Below, in pieces: positions 1-8,399 of a stretch of DNA of 64,000 nucleotides. Below the pieces are notes generated by a model, which did no database searches, was not told where the DNA came from, and saw only the letters and a program-made list of their open reading frames with translations. Within the stretch, counting starts at the first letter, position 1, and each line of letters starts with the position of its first letter. Position numbers and translations under genes: made by a program. Source of the DNA: Tessaracoccus lapidicaptus (GTDB lineage: Bacteria > Actinomycetota > Actinomycetes > Propionibacteriales > Propionibacteriaceae); assembly GCF_001693815.1 (NCBI RefSeq), contig NZ_MBQD01000022.1:186001-250000 (forward strand). Direction: 5' to 3'.

Positions 1-446
1 GAGTAGTGGTCGGCGTAGGCGTCGAAGTCGGTGTGCCAGGTGATCATCAGCGGGATGCCCAGGCGGCGGGCCGCCCACGTCCCGAGGACGCCGACCGTGC
101 CGAACCCGTGCACGTGGATGACGTCCGGCGCGAGCTCGCCGATGCGGTCGATGGTGCGGTCGAACTTGCGCCCGCTCGCCACCCGGGTGGGCATCTTCGG
201 CACCCGCACCGACGGGAGGCGGATCTCCGTGCGCCCGGGGCGGCCGTGGTGCGGGTTCGGGCCCTTGGCCTCCGGCGCCACGACGATGACCTCGTGCCCG
301 GCGTCGAGCAGGTTACCCTCCAGCTGCTGCACGGCGAACATGAGGCCGTTGCTGCCCGGGCCGTAGTTGTCCGTGAACTGCGCCACCCTGAGGCGGCGCG
401 GGGGCAGCTCGGCAGCTGCTGGCGCTGGCGCTGCGGGAGAGGTCAC
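1..446 (-). CDS. GT4-family glycosyltransferase, N-terminal part (truncated by window edge)
   Basis: The reading frame begins at a GTG (444-446) and runs off the left edge. After a short Ala/Pro-rich leader it reads LRVAQFTDNYGPGSNG, then AGHEVIVVAPE, PDVIHVHGFG and MITWHTDFDAYADHY. This is the N-terminal Rossmann half of GT-B fold, GT4 family (alpha-mannosyltransferase-like) enzymes, including the 'HTDF' motif that follows the donor/acceptor cleft loop. Such enzymes transfer a sugar from a nucleotide donor to lipids or polysaccharides at the inner membrane face. The catalytic C-terminal half is outside the window, so donor and acceptor cannot be judged. An in-frame upstream GTG is excluded because a TGA follows it directly. 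It is divergent from glxK, with 54 bp between the starts. Confidence 0.85.
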   Translation of the reverse strand, partial: MTSPAAPAPAAAELPPRRLRVAQFTDNYGPGSNGLMFAVQQLEGNLLDAGHEVIVVAPEAKGPNPHHGRPGRTEIRLPSVRVPKMPTRVASGRKFDRTIDRIGELAPDVIHVHGFGTVGVLGTWAARRLGIPLMITWHTDFDAYADHY

Positions 447-500
447 CCGGCCACTCTATCGGCTCCCCCGCGCCCGGCCAGCACCTCTAGGCTCGTGGCC

Positions 501-1571
501 ATGAAGGTCGTCGTCGCTCCTGATTCCTTCAAGGGAACCCTCACCGCGCTCGAGGCCGCCGAGGCGATCGCCGCCGGATGGCGCTCCGTGCGCGACGGCG
601 ACGAGCTGATCCTGCGCCCCATGGCCGACGGCGGGGAGGGCACGCTCGACGCCTTCGCGTCCGTGCCGGGGGCCGAGCGGGTGCCGGTCGAGGTGGTGGA
701 CGCCGTCGGCCGGCCGCGGTCGTCGTCGTGGCTGCGCCTGCCCGACGGGACGGGCGTCGTCGAGCTCGCGGACGCATGCGGCATCGTCGGACTGGACCCG
801 CTGGCACCGCGCGAGGCGCACTCGACGGGGTTCGGCCTGGCGATCCGGGCGGCCCTGGAGGCGGGGGTGTCGCGGCTGCTGCTGGCGATCGGCGGGAGCG
901 CGTCCACCGACTGCGGCGCCGGCATGCTCGTCGCGCTCGGTGCCCGGCTGGTCGACGCAGCGGGCATCGAGGTGGTGTCGCCGGGCAACGCGGCGCTGGG
1001 GCGCGTCGTCGGCGTGGATGTCAGTGGGATGCTGCGGCCGCCGTCGGGTGGTGCGGTCGTGCTGTCCGACGTGACCAACCCGCTGCTCGGCCCCCTTGGC
1101 GCGGCGGCGGTATTCGGGCCGCAGAAAGGCGGCATGGGGATGGTCGACGAGCTGGAGGATAACGTCGCGCGGTTCGCCGGGCTCCTGGGCGGGGATCCGG
1201 AGGTGCCCGGCGCGGGCGCCGCGGGAGGAGTCGGGTTCGCGCTGCAGTGGTGGGGGGCGACGACGGCGTCGGGGGCGTCCGCTGTCGCGGAGGCGGTCGG
1301 ACTGGCGGATGCCGTCGCGGGCGCGGACCTCGTCGTCACCGGCGAGGGGCGGTTCGACAGCCAGTCCGCCGGGGGGAAGGTGCTCTCGGTGGTGCGGGCT
1401 GTGGCGGGTGACGCGCGCGTCGCCGTCGTCGCGGGGCGGATCGACGCGGACGTCGCGGGGTTGGCCGGGGCGGTGTCGCTGTGGGAGCTGGCGGGGGAGC
1501 GGGCGCTGTCGGATGCGGGCGGTGTCGCGGTGGAGGCGGGTCGGGCGTTGAGCCTGAATGTGGGGTCGTAG
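501..1571 (+). CDS. glxK: glycerate kinase (GlxK/GarK type)
   Basis: This 356-aa protein starts MKVVVAPDSFKGTLTALEAA, the signature N-terminus of type I glycerate kinases, which phosphorylate D-glycerate (to 2-phosphoglycerate in the characterised bacterial GarK enzymes). Other family motifs are RPMADGGEGTLDA, the glycine-rich IGGSASTDCGAG block, FGPQKGG and VTGEGRFDSQSAGGK. Length matches the family (about 370 aa). The ATG at 501 is chosen because homology begins exactly there; the frame is open upstream only because it lies antisense to the glycosyltransferase. The stop TAG lies inside an inverted repeat (1547-1579) shared with the convergent cydDC stop. No glyoxylate-pathway genes are adjacent, so the source of glycerate is unknown. 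Confidence 0.93.
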   Translation: MKVVVAPDSFKGTLTALEAAEAIAAGWRSVRDGDELILRPMADGGEGTLDAFASVPGAERVPVEVVDAVGRPRSSSWLRLPDGTGVVELADACGIVGLDPLAPREAHSTGFGLAIRAALEAGVSRLLLAIGGSASTDCGAGMLVALGARLVDAAGIEVVSPGNAALGRVVGVDVSGMLRPPSGGAVVLSDVTNPLLGPLGAAAVFGPQKGGMGMVDELEDNVARFAGLLGGDPEVPGAGAAGGVGFALQWWGATTASGASAVAEAVGLADAVAGADLVVTGEGRFDSQSAGGKVLSVVRAVAGDARVAVVAGRIDADVAGLAGAVSLWELAGERALSDAGGVAVEAGRALSLNVGS

Positions 1572-1620
1572 GGCTCAACCCACGCCCGCAAGCCGCGTGT
1601 CAGGCTCAACCCCCACCGCG
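1547..1620. repeat. repeat family E, copy 1, spanning two convergent stop codons
   Basis: GTTGAGCC (1547-1554) is mirrored by GGCTCAAC (1572-1579), and a second CAGGCTCAAC lies at 1601-1610. The hairpin covers the stop codons of both glxK and cydDC and encodes their last residues, for example VEPDTRL in CydDC. It could act as a bidirectional terminator, although no T-run follows. A related sequence lies 3' of lysS (49040-49092). Confidence 0.55.
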
Positions 1621-4600
1621 ACGACGCGGGTGCAGCGGGCGATCACGTCGGGGTCGTGCGTGATGATCAGCATCGGAACGTCGGCGAACTCGCGGAGGGC
1701 GTCGTCGATGAGGGCGTCGGCGGTCGCGCGGTCGAGGTGCTCGGTGGGCTCGTCCAGGATGACGACGTCGCGGGGACCGACCAGCAGCCGCGCTATCGCC
1801 AGTCGACGGCGCTCGCCCCCGCTCAGCGTCGACCCCGCCTCCCCGACGCGACGCGCCGGGTCCAGCCCCAGCCCCGCGCGGGCCAGCGCGAGGCGGATGT
1901 CGTCGTCGGTGGCGTCGCGACGACCGATGCGCACGTTCTCCGCCACCGTCGTCGCGAAGATGTGCGCATCCTGGGCGAGGTAGCCCACGCGGCCGCCCCG
2001 CGCGACCTCCCCCGAGAGGGGCGGGATGAGCCCCATCACGGTGGCCGCGACCGTCGTCTTGCCCGCCCCCGACGGCCCCACCAGCGCGACCCGCTCGCCG
2101 GGCGCCACCGACAGCGACAACCCGCTGACCACCGGCCCGCCGCCGGGCCACCCGACGGTGACGTCGCGCAACGCGAGACCGGCCCCGCCCGCGTCACCGG
2201 GCACGGCGTCGCCGCTGCCCACCGGCGGTTCGGACAGGAGCTCCTCGACCCGCGACAGCGCCGAGCGCGCCCGCGTGTGGGTCTGCGCGGCCTGCGCGAA
2301 CGTCGCCAGCACCTCGTGCAGCGCCAGCGGCGTGAGGACGAGGACCGCCAGCAGCCGCGGGTCGAGATCTCCGCGCGCGACCGCGCCGGTGCCGAACCAC
2401 AGCGCCGCCAGCACCGCGACCCCGGCCGCCACCACCTGACCGCCCCCCGCGACGCCGCGCACCCACGCACCCCGCGACTCCACCCGCCGCAGCTCCTCGT
2501 CGACGGCGTCGGCGCGGCTCAGCGCGGCGCGCTGCTGCCCGTACGCGACCAGGTCGACCGCGGTGAGCGCCAGCTCCCGGACCCGGTCCGCCAGCCGCCC
2601 GCGAGTGGGCACCGCGGCGAGGTCCGCGGCCAGGGACGCGCGCTGTGTCCACCACGGCAGGATCGCGCCGGCCAGCACCGCCGACCCGAGCAGCACCAGC
2701 CCGCTCGGCACGTCGATGAGCGCCATCGCCACGCTCGCGCCCACGACGACGACCGCCGCGGACAGCGCCGGGATCCACACCCGCACGACCACGTCCTGCA
2801 CGGCCGTGACGTCGGCGACGATGCGGGTGAGCAGGTCACCGCGGCGGCGCCCGATGAGCGTGGTGCGGCTCAGCGTCGCGTAGACGCGGACGCGCAGCGC
2901 GCCCTGCAGCCGCAGCGCCACGTCGTGCCCCACGAGCCGCTCGACGTAGCGGAACACGCCGCGGGAGATCCCGAACGCCCGGACGCCGACGGCGGCGGGC
3001 TGCAGGTAGAGCACCGGCGGCGCCAGCGCCGCGAACGAGATGAGCCAGGCCGAAACCCCCATGAGCGCCACCGACGACGCCGACGCGAGCGCGGCCAGCA
3101 GCACCGCCAACGCGAACCGGGTGCGCGCCTTCGGCACGGTCGCGAGCAGGTCGAGCAGCAGGGACCGGCCGGGCCTGGGCGGGAGCGACTCGTCCGGCGC
3201 GGCGTCGTCGACCCGTGCAGCCCGGCTCTCCGCGGCCTGGGCGGTCATGGGCGCCGGGAGGGGAGAGGCAGAAGTCTCAACCGCGCGGGTCGCGGCCGCC
3301 ACCACCCGGTCCGCCGCGGCCAGCACCGCGGGCCGGTGGCTCACGATCAGCGCCGCCGCCCCCGTCGCGCGGACGGCGTCGACGGCGGCCGCCTCCGTGT
3401 CGGCGTCCAGCCCGGCGGTGGGCTCGTCGAGCACCAGGAACCGCGCGCCCCCGACCCTGATCCGGACCAGCGCCCTCGCGAGCGCCACCCGCCGGCGCTC
3501 CCCGGCCGACAGGCCCTCGCCGTCGTCGCCCACCGGCTTGTCGGGCGGGAAGTCCGCGCCCGCGTCGGCGAGGGCGCGGCGGACGTCGTCGACGGTGGCC
3601 CCAGCCGCGCCGAGCGCCACGTTGTCGCCCACGGTGCCGGCCACGATCCCGGGTTCCTGCCCGACCCACGCCACCTGGGACCGCCACGTGGCCAGGTCCA
3701 GCTCCGCGAGGTCCACGCCGTCGACGCTGACCCGGCCCGACGTCGGAGCGAGGAACCCCATCGCCATTGCCAACGCCGTCGACTTCCCGCCCCCGGACGC
3801 GCCGCTCACCGCGACGACCTCGCCCGGCGCGACCTCCAGCGTCAGCCCCTCGACCGCCGGCTGCGCGGCCCCGGGATAGGTGAACGACACATCGTCGAGG
3901 CGCAGCGGCCCGACGACGGGAGCCGGGCGGCCGCCCCGCCGCGGGCCCGCCTCGTCGATGATCCGGAATGCGGCGTCGGCGGCGGCGACCCCGTCGGCGG
4001 AATCGTGGAAGTGCACCCCGACCTGCCGGACGGGCAGGAACGCCTCGGGAGCGAGGATGAGGACGAACAGCGCCGTGGGGAAGTCGATCTCGCCGTACAC
4101 GAGCCGGAAGCCGACGGTGACCGCGACGACCGCCACCGACAGCGTCGCCAGGAGCTCCAGCGCGAAGGAGCTGAGGAAGGAGACGTAGAGCGTCTTCATG
4201 GTCGCGTCGCGGTACTGCTCCTCGCTGATCTCCACGCCGCGGCGCTGCGCCCGGGCGCGCGCGAACGCCTGCAGGGTGGGCAGGCCCGCGACGAGGTCCG
4301 CGAAGTGGTTGGCCAGCCGGTCCGCGACCGCGAAGCTGCGGCGGGTGGCCTTCTCAGTGGTCCAGCCGATGAGCGCCATGAAGACGGGGATGAGCGGCAG
4401 GGTGAAGGCGATGATGATCGCAGAGCGCCAGTCGGCAAGGAGAATGGCCCCGCCCACGAGGAGCGGGACGGTCGCGGCGAGGCCGAGCTGCGGGAGGTAC
4501 TTGGCGAAGTACCCATCCAGCGCGTCGAGGCCCTGCGTGACGATGCGGATCAGCGACGCCGACGTCGTGGCTCCCGCGGGGGAGTTGAGGCGGGCGGCGA

Positions 4601-4895
4601 GGAGGTCGCGGCGGAGGTCGGACTTGACGGCCGCGGCGGAGCGGTGAGCGAGGGTGGAGCTGAGCCAGGACAGGATTGCGCGGCCGGCGAATACGGCGGC
4701 CAGGACGGCGAGCGCCGCCGGCCAGCCCGGGGGGAGCGCGCGGGTGGTGAACGCGGTGGTCACCCAGTCGGCCAGGACGCGGGCCTGCACGATGAGCAGC
4801 GCCGCGGTGGCGACCCCCACCAGCACCGTCGCCCCGAGGAACCACCGCGTGGCGCGGGCGCGCTCGAGCAGTCTGGGATGGATGGGTCCGGCCAC
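1575..4895 (-). CDS. cydDC: fused thiol-reductant ABC exporter CydDC
   Basis: One 1106-aa polypeptide carries two complete ABC half-transporters. The first half (CydD-like) has a membrane domain, Walker A GASGGGKST near residue 366, signature LSAGERRRVALARAL and Walker B LVLDEPTAGLD. The second half (CydC-like) has six further predicted helices, Walker A GPSGAGKTT near residue 939, LSGGERRRLAIARLL and VILDEPTEHLD. CydDC exports cysteine/glutathione-type reductants and is needed to assemble cytochrome bd. Fused versions are usual in actinobacteria. I choose the GTG at 4893-4895 because the IHPRLLERARATR block typical of the start follows directly and GGAAG lies about 9 nt upstream. The frame is open further upstream but through a repeat. 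cydAB lie nearby in the same orientation, separated by a convergent DUF4395 gene. Confidence 0.93.
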   Translation of the reverse strand: MAGPIHPRLLERARATRWFLGATVLVGVATAALLIVQARVLADWVTTAFTTRALPPGWPAALAVLAAVFAGRAILSWLSSTLAHRSAAAVKSDLRRDLLAARLNSPAGATTSASLIRIVTQGLDALDGYFAKYLPQLGLAATVPLLVGGAILLADWRSAIIIAFTLPLIPVFMALIGWTTEKATRRSFAVADRLANHFADLVAGLPTLQAFARARAQRRGVEISEEQYRDATMKTLYVSFLSSFALELLATLSVAVVAVTVGFRLVYGEIDFPTALFVLILAPEAFLPVRQVGVHFHDSADGVAAADAAFRIIDEAGPRRGGRPAPVVGPLRLDDVSFTYPGAAQPAVEGLTLEVAPGEVVAVSGASGGGKSTALAMAMGFLAPTSGRVSVDGVDLAELDLATWRSQVAWVGQEPGIVAGTVGDNVALGAAGATVDDVRRALADAGADFPPDKPVGDDGEGLSAGERRRVALARALVRIRVGGARFLVLDEPTAGLDADTEAAAVDAVRATGAAALIVSHRPAVLAAADRVVAAATRAVETSASPLPAPMTAQAAESRAARVDDAAPDESLPPRPGRSLLLDLLATVPKARTRFALAVLLAALASASSVALMGVSAWLISFAALAPPVLYLQPAAVGVRAFGISRGVFRYVERLVGHDVALRLQGALRVRVYATLSRTTLIGRRRGDLLTRIVADVTAVQDVVVRVWIPALSAAVVVVGASVAMALIDVPSGLVLLGSAVLAGAILPWWTQRASLAADLAAVPTRGRLADRVRELALTAVDLVAYGQQRAALSRADAVDEELRRVESRGAWVRGVAGGGQVVAAGVAVLAALWFGTGAVARGDLDPRLLAVLVLTPLALHEVLATFAQAAQTHTRARSALSRVEELLSEPPVGSGDAVPGDAGGAGLALRDVTVGWPGGGPVVSGLSLSVAPGERVALVGPSGAGKTTVAATVMGLIPPLSGEVARGGRVGYLAQDAHIFATTVAENVRIGRRDATDDDIRLALARAGLGLDPARRVGEAGSTLSGGERRRLAIARLLVGPRDVVILDEPTEHLDRATADALIDDALREFADVPMLIITHDPDVIARCTRVVAVGVEPDTRLAGVG

Positions 4896-4946
4896 CCCGT
4901 CAGTCTTCCACAGTGTTTCGGGGCCGCCGGACCCGGCTGGGTGGCT

Positions 4947-5037
4947 GGGGTTTGAGCAGATGGCACGGGTCGACGGGGCACGCGCGCTCAGCCTGAGCGT
5001 GCCGGACGTCACGAGTGGTGCCATCTGCTCAAACCCC
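4947..5037. repeat. palindromic repeat family A, copy 1
   Basis: Two perfect 20-nt arms (4947-4966 and 5018-5037), containing the core TTGAGCAGATGGCAC, flank a 51-nt centre with an internal CTCAGCCTGAG. It lies in the 244-bp gap between the divergent cydDC and DUF4395 genes. Copies 2 and 3 are at 16561 and 60661. The rest of this gap shows no clear promoter. Confidence 0.85.
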
Positions 5038-5139
5038 CCCGGCCCACCCCGGGCCGGGGAATGAACGGACCCCCGCCGTCGTTGTGCAGGCGACGCGGGC
5101 CGCCGCCCGCACCCCGCGACACCGACCGGAAGACCCCAG

Positions 5140-5685
5140 ATGAGCTCCACTCTCGAGATCCACCCCTCCGCTGCCGCCGCCGCGCCCATCCGGCTCAGCC
5201 GCGTCCCCGCCGTGGTCGACGATGTCACCGTCCGCCTGGTCGCCGGCGTGGTGGTCGCCGTCGGCGCGACAGCGCTCCTCACCCAGCAGTGGTGGCTCTA
5301 CGCGCTTCTGTTCATCGACTTCGCCCTCCGCTCGGCAGTCGGTCCCCGCTGGAGCCCGGTCGCGCGGATCGCCGCCGCGGTCCGTCCGCTCGTCCCCGCC
5401 GCACCCCGGTCGACGGCGTTTGCGCCCAAGCGCTTCGCCGCCGGCATCGGTGCCGCCATGACGGCCGTCATCACCGGGCTGTGGGTCGCCCACCTCGCCA
5501 CCGGGGCCGAGGCCCCGCTGGTGGCCGCGACGGCGCTGGCCGTCGTCATGATCGCCCTCCCCGCGCTCGAGGCGGCCCTGGGCTTCTGCGTCGGCTGCGT
5601 CCTGTTCGCGGGCCTCATCCGCGTCGGCCTCATCCCGGCCGACGTCTGCGTCGACTGCGCGCCATCCGCGAAGCGCCGCGGCTGA
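5140..5685 (+). CDS. DUF4395 family membrane protein
   Basis: This 181-aa protein has about four hydrophobic helices: VRLVAGVVVAVGATALL, WWLYALLFIDFAL, GAAMTAVITGLWVAHLA and LVAATALAVVMIALPALEAALG. The C-terminus carries CVGC and CVDC motifs. The organisation matches DUF4395, a family of unknown function in actinobacteria often found beside thioredoxin-like genes; that association is from general knowledge. The position between cydAB and cydDC, together with the paired cysteines, suggests a role in periplasmic thiol redox, but this is inference. It is convergent with cydB, with a strong hairpin between them. Confidence 0.75.
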   Translation: MSSTLEIHPSAAAAAPIRLSRVPAVVDDVTVRLVAGVVVAVGATALLTQQWWLYALLFIDFALRSAVGPRWSPVARIAAAVRPLVPAAPRSTAFAPKRFAAGIGAAMTAVITGLWVAHLATGAEAPLVAATALAVVMIALPALEAALGFCVGCVLFAGLIRVGLIPADVCVDCAPSAKRRG

Positions 5686-5706
5686 CCCACCGACCCCACG
5701 ACGACG

Positions 5707-5735
5707 ACGGGCCCCGGCACTCAGCCGGGGCCCGT
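5707..5735. terminator. bidirectional hairpin between DUF4395 gene and cydB
   Basis: ACGGGCCCCGGC (5707-5718) and GCCGGGGCCCGT (5724-5735) form a perfect 12-bp, all but AT-free stem with a 5-nt loop. It sits midway between two convergent stop codons. There is no T-run, as is common for terminators in high-GC actinobacteria. Confidence 0.8.
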
Positions 5736-5750
5736 GTCGTGTGACGCGGA

Positions 5751-6824
5751 TCAGGCGACCGCCGATACCTCTTCGGGGATGTTCTTCGTAGAGATGCGCC
5801 GGCTGAACACCCAGTACGACCACGACTGGTACGCCAGCACGATCGGCACGAAGATCACGGCCGCCCACGTCATGATCGTCAGGGTGGTGTCCGACGACGC
5901 CGCCGTGATGATGTTCAGGCGCTCCTCCACCGGCCGGCTCTCGTCCTGCGCGAAGCCGAGGTTGCCGTACATCCGCAGGAACATGCCGATGAACAGCGTC
6001 AGCACGGTCGTCCCCGTGAGGATGAAGCCCCACCCGTCGCGGCCCTTGCGGATCATCAGCGTCGCGCCGACGATCGCGAGGATGGCGACGATGCCCGCGG
6101 CCCAGGCTGCCAGCGAGAAGTCGCCGAACTCCGAGGTGGCCGGGTAGAACACGTTCTGGCTGATGACGTACAGCGCCACCAGGACCGCGGCGCCGAAGCC
6201 CACGCGGCCGCCGAACGCCTCGGCCCGCTCGTGGATGTGTCCCTTGGTCTTCAGCGCGATGAACGCCGACCCGTGCACGAGGAACAGCACGACCAGCATC
6301 ACGCCGCCTAGCAGCGCGAACGGCCCGAACAGTCCCCAGAACGAGCCGTTCCAGAGCAGGCCGTCGTTCGCGAGGCCGATGACGAAGTTGGCGAACCCGA
6401 CGCCGAACACCAGCGACGGCAGGAACGAGCCGACGATCGCGAACCAGTCCAGCATCGCCCGGAACCGGGTGCCCGGGTGCTTCGAGCGGTACTCGAACGC
6501 GACGCCGCGCAGGATCAGGCCCACCAGCACCAGCAGCAGCGGCAGATAGAGGCCCGAGAACAGCGACGCGTACCAGCCGGGGAAGGCCGCGAACATGGCG
6601 CCGCCTGCAGTCAGCAGCCACACCTCGTTGCCGTCCCAGACGGGGCCGATCGTGTTGACGACGACGCGACGGTCGCGGTCATTCTTGCCCAGGACGGGGA
6701 TGAGCATCGCGACACCGAAGTCGAAGCCCTCGAGGAAGAAGAAGCCGAGCCACAGCACGGCCACCAGCAGGAACCAGACCATGGGCAGCGTCGGCACGGA
6801 GACAGTCTCCAGCAGAATGTTCAT
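5751..6824 (-). CDS. cydB: cytochrome bd ubiquinol oxidase subunit II
   Basis: The 357-aa integral membrane protein begins MNILLETVSVPTLPMVWFLLVAVLW and contains GFFFLEGFDFGVAML, GPVWDGNEVWLLTAGGAMFAAFPGWYA and repeated hydrophobic helices, all diagnostic of CydB. With CydA it forms the high-affinity terminal oxidase that reduces O2 without pumping protons. The ATG lies 11 bp after the cydA stop. The likely ribosome-binding site GAGAGG overlaps the cydA stop codon, so the two are co-transcribed and probably translationally coupled. Length is normal for the family. Confidence 0.96.
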   Translation of the reverse strand: MNILLETVSVPTLPMVWFLLVAVLWLGFFFLEGFDFGVAMLIPVLGKNDRDRRVVVNTIGPVWDGNEVWLLTAGGAMFAAFPGWYASLFSGLYLPLLLVLVGLILRGVAFEYRSKHPGTRFRAMLDWFAIVGSFLPSLVFGVGFANFVIGLANDGLLWNGSFWGLFGPFALLGGVMLVVLFLVHGSAFIALKTKGHIHERAEAFGGRVGFGAAVLVALYVISQNVFYPATSEFGDFSLAAWAAGIVAILAIVGATLMIRKGRDGWGFILTGTTVLTLFIGMFLRMYGNLGFAQDESRPVEERLNIITAASSDTTLTIMTWAAVIFVPIVLAYQSWSYWVFSRRISTKNIPEEVSAVA

Positions 6825-6835
6825 CTAGCGGCCTC

Positions 6836-8320
6836 TCAGTACGCGAAGGTCATGGGGGCGTCGGGATCGGTCTGCAACTCGACGGGCGCGACGTCGGGCA
6901 GGCCCGCCTTCGCGTACTTGAGGAACAGCCACACCTCGATCACGGCGAGCCCGCCGTAGATGAGGGTGTACACGACCATGGAGAACAGCACCTCGGCCGG
7001 GCTCGCCGTGGGGGACACCCCCGCTGCCGTCGGCATCACGCCGGCGACGATCCACGGCTGGCGTCCCATCTCGGTGAAGATCCACCCGAAGGAGATGGCG
7101 AACAGCGGCAGCAGCGGCATCGCGAACATGGCCCATGTCCACAGCCTCGACGGCGCCGGCAGCTGGTCCTTGCGGGTCATCCACAGCGTGAACAGCGCGA
7201 TGGCGGCGCCGATCATGCCCAGCCCGATCATGAGCCGGAACGTCCAGTACGACACCGGAACGATGGGCATCGGGTCGAGGCCGGGGTAGTTCGCCGCGAG
7301 TTCCTCGGCGTACTGCGCCTGGATGGACGTCTGCGAGCCGTCGAACTGGCGGAAGCCCTGGGTCTCGTACTCCTCGCGCAGGTCATTGATGCCCTTGACC
7401 TCCTCATGACCCGACAGGATCGACAGCAGGCCGGGGACCTTGATCGCGAACACCTCCTCGGTGCCGTCGAGGTTGCCGATGGTGAGGATCGAGAAGGGGG
7501 CGTTGCGCTCGGTGTCGAACAGCGCCTCGGCGGCAGCCATCTTCATGGGCTGCACCTGCGTCATGGCCTTCGACTGCAGGTCGCCCGTGATCACGGTCAC
7601 GACGGAGGCGGCCAGCATGACCCACGCGCCGAGGCGCACGGCCGAGCGGTAGCCGCCGGTGTCGCCGGGCCGCTGCTCACCGTCGCGACGGATCTTGGCG
7701 AGGTGCCAGCCGGCGATGCCGGCCATCAGCCCGCCCGCCACCATGTACGACGACGCGATGACGTGCGGGAACGTGACGAGGAACACCGGGTTGGTGAGGA
7801 CCTCGAGGAAGCCCTCGACGCCGTCGAGCTCCGCGCGCCCGTTGTTGAAGACGGTGCCGACGGGGTTCTGCATCCACGAGTTGGCCGCGAGGATGAAGAT
7901 CGCCGACACCATCGTGCCGATGGCGGCCATGTAGATCGCCAGCAGGTGGAGCTTCTTGGGCAGCTTGTCCCACCCGAAGATCCACAGCCCGATGAACGTG
8001 GACTCCAGGAAGAACGCCAACAGCGCCTCCAGCGCGAGCGGGGCGCCGAACACGTCGCCCACGAAGCGCGAGTACTCGGACCAGTTCATCCCGAACTGGA
8101 ACTCCTGCACGATGCCCGTGACCACGCCGAGGGCGAAGTTGATGAGGAACAGCTTGCCGAAGAACTTGGTGAGCCGCAGATAGGCGTCCTTGCCTGTGCG
8201 GACCCACATCGTCTGGAGGACGGCCACCAGCATCGACATCGCGATGGTGATGGGCACGAAGAGGAAGTGGTAGACGGTGGTGATCCCGAATTGCCACCTC
8301 GCCAGGGTCACAGCATCCAT
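6836..8320 (-). CDS. cydA: cytochrome bd ubiquinol oxidase subunit I
   Basis: This 494-aa protein begins MDAVTLARWQFGITTVYHF; His18 corresponds to the heme b595 ligand region of E. coli CydA (His19). The GRQPW motif is at about residue 418, and a quinol-binding Q-loop region lies between about residues 250 and 340. About nine membrane helices are predicted. CydA binds the hemes and oxidises menaquinol. It is the first gene of cydAB. Its start is 79 bp from the divergent BlaI-type gene, and a BlaI-like palindrome lies about 10 nt upstream of the ATG, so the regulator may control it. No strong Shine-Dalgarno is visible. Confidence 0.96.
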   Translation of the reverse strand: MDAVTLARWQFGITTVYHFLFVPITIAMSMLVAVLQTMWVRTGKDAYLRLTKFFGKLFLINFALGVVTGIVQEFQFGMNWSEYSRFVGDVFGAPLALEALLAFFLESTFIGLWIFGWDKLPKKLHLLAIYMAAIGTMVSAIFILAANSWMQNPVGTVFNNGRAELDGVEGFLEVLTNPVFLVTFPHVIASSYMVAGGLMAGIAGWHLAKIRRDGEQRPGDTGGYRSAVRLGAWVMLAASVVTVITGDLQSKAMTQVQPMKMAAAEALFDTERNAPFSILTIGNLDGTEEVFAIKVPGLLSILSGHEEVKGINDLREEYETQGFRQFDGSQTSIQAQYAEELAANYPGLDPMPIVPVSYWTFRLMIGLGMIGAAIALFTLWMTRKDQLPAPSRLWTWAMFAMPLLPLFAISFGWIFTEMGRQPWIVAGVMPTAAGVSPTASPAEVLFSMVVYTLIYGGLAVIEVWLFLKYAKAGLPDVAPVELQTDPDAPMTFAY

Positions 8321-8330
8321 GCTCGGACCG

Positions 8331-8347
8331 TACTACCCCCGGTCGTA
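8331..8347. promoter_or_regulatory. candidate BlaI-type operator between cydA and the BlaI-like gene
   Basis: TACTAC-N5-GTCGTA is a 17-bp imperfect palindrome (5 of 6 arm positions match). It resembles the TACTAC/GTAGTA half-sites bound by mycobacterial BlaI regulators. It lies 10 nt upstream of the cydA ATG and about 50 nt upstream of the regulator gene. Assignment rests on similarity and position only. Confidence 0.45.
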
Positions 8348-8399
8348 TTTCGCCAACGGATCGGGCGCGGCGGCCAGGGCCTGCCCGTATGCTTGGCGC

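Noticed and set aside
6-500. Long open frame running into glycerate kinase from upstream
   Set aside because: It is antisense to a convincing GT4 glycosyltransferase; family homology of glycerate kinase starts exactly at the ATG at 501.
1656-4955. About 1100-codon open frame on the plus strand, antisense to cydDC
   Set aside because: Its composition is Arg/Gly/Gln/Asp-rich without domains, a typical high-GC shadow frame of a gene with full ABC motifs on the other strand.
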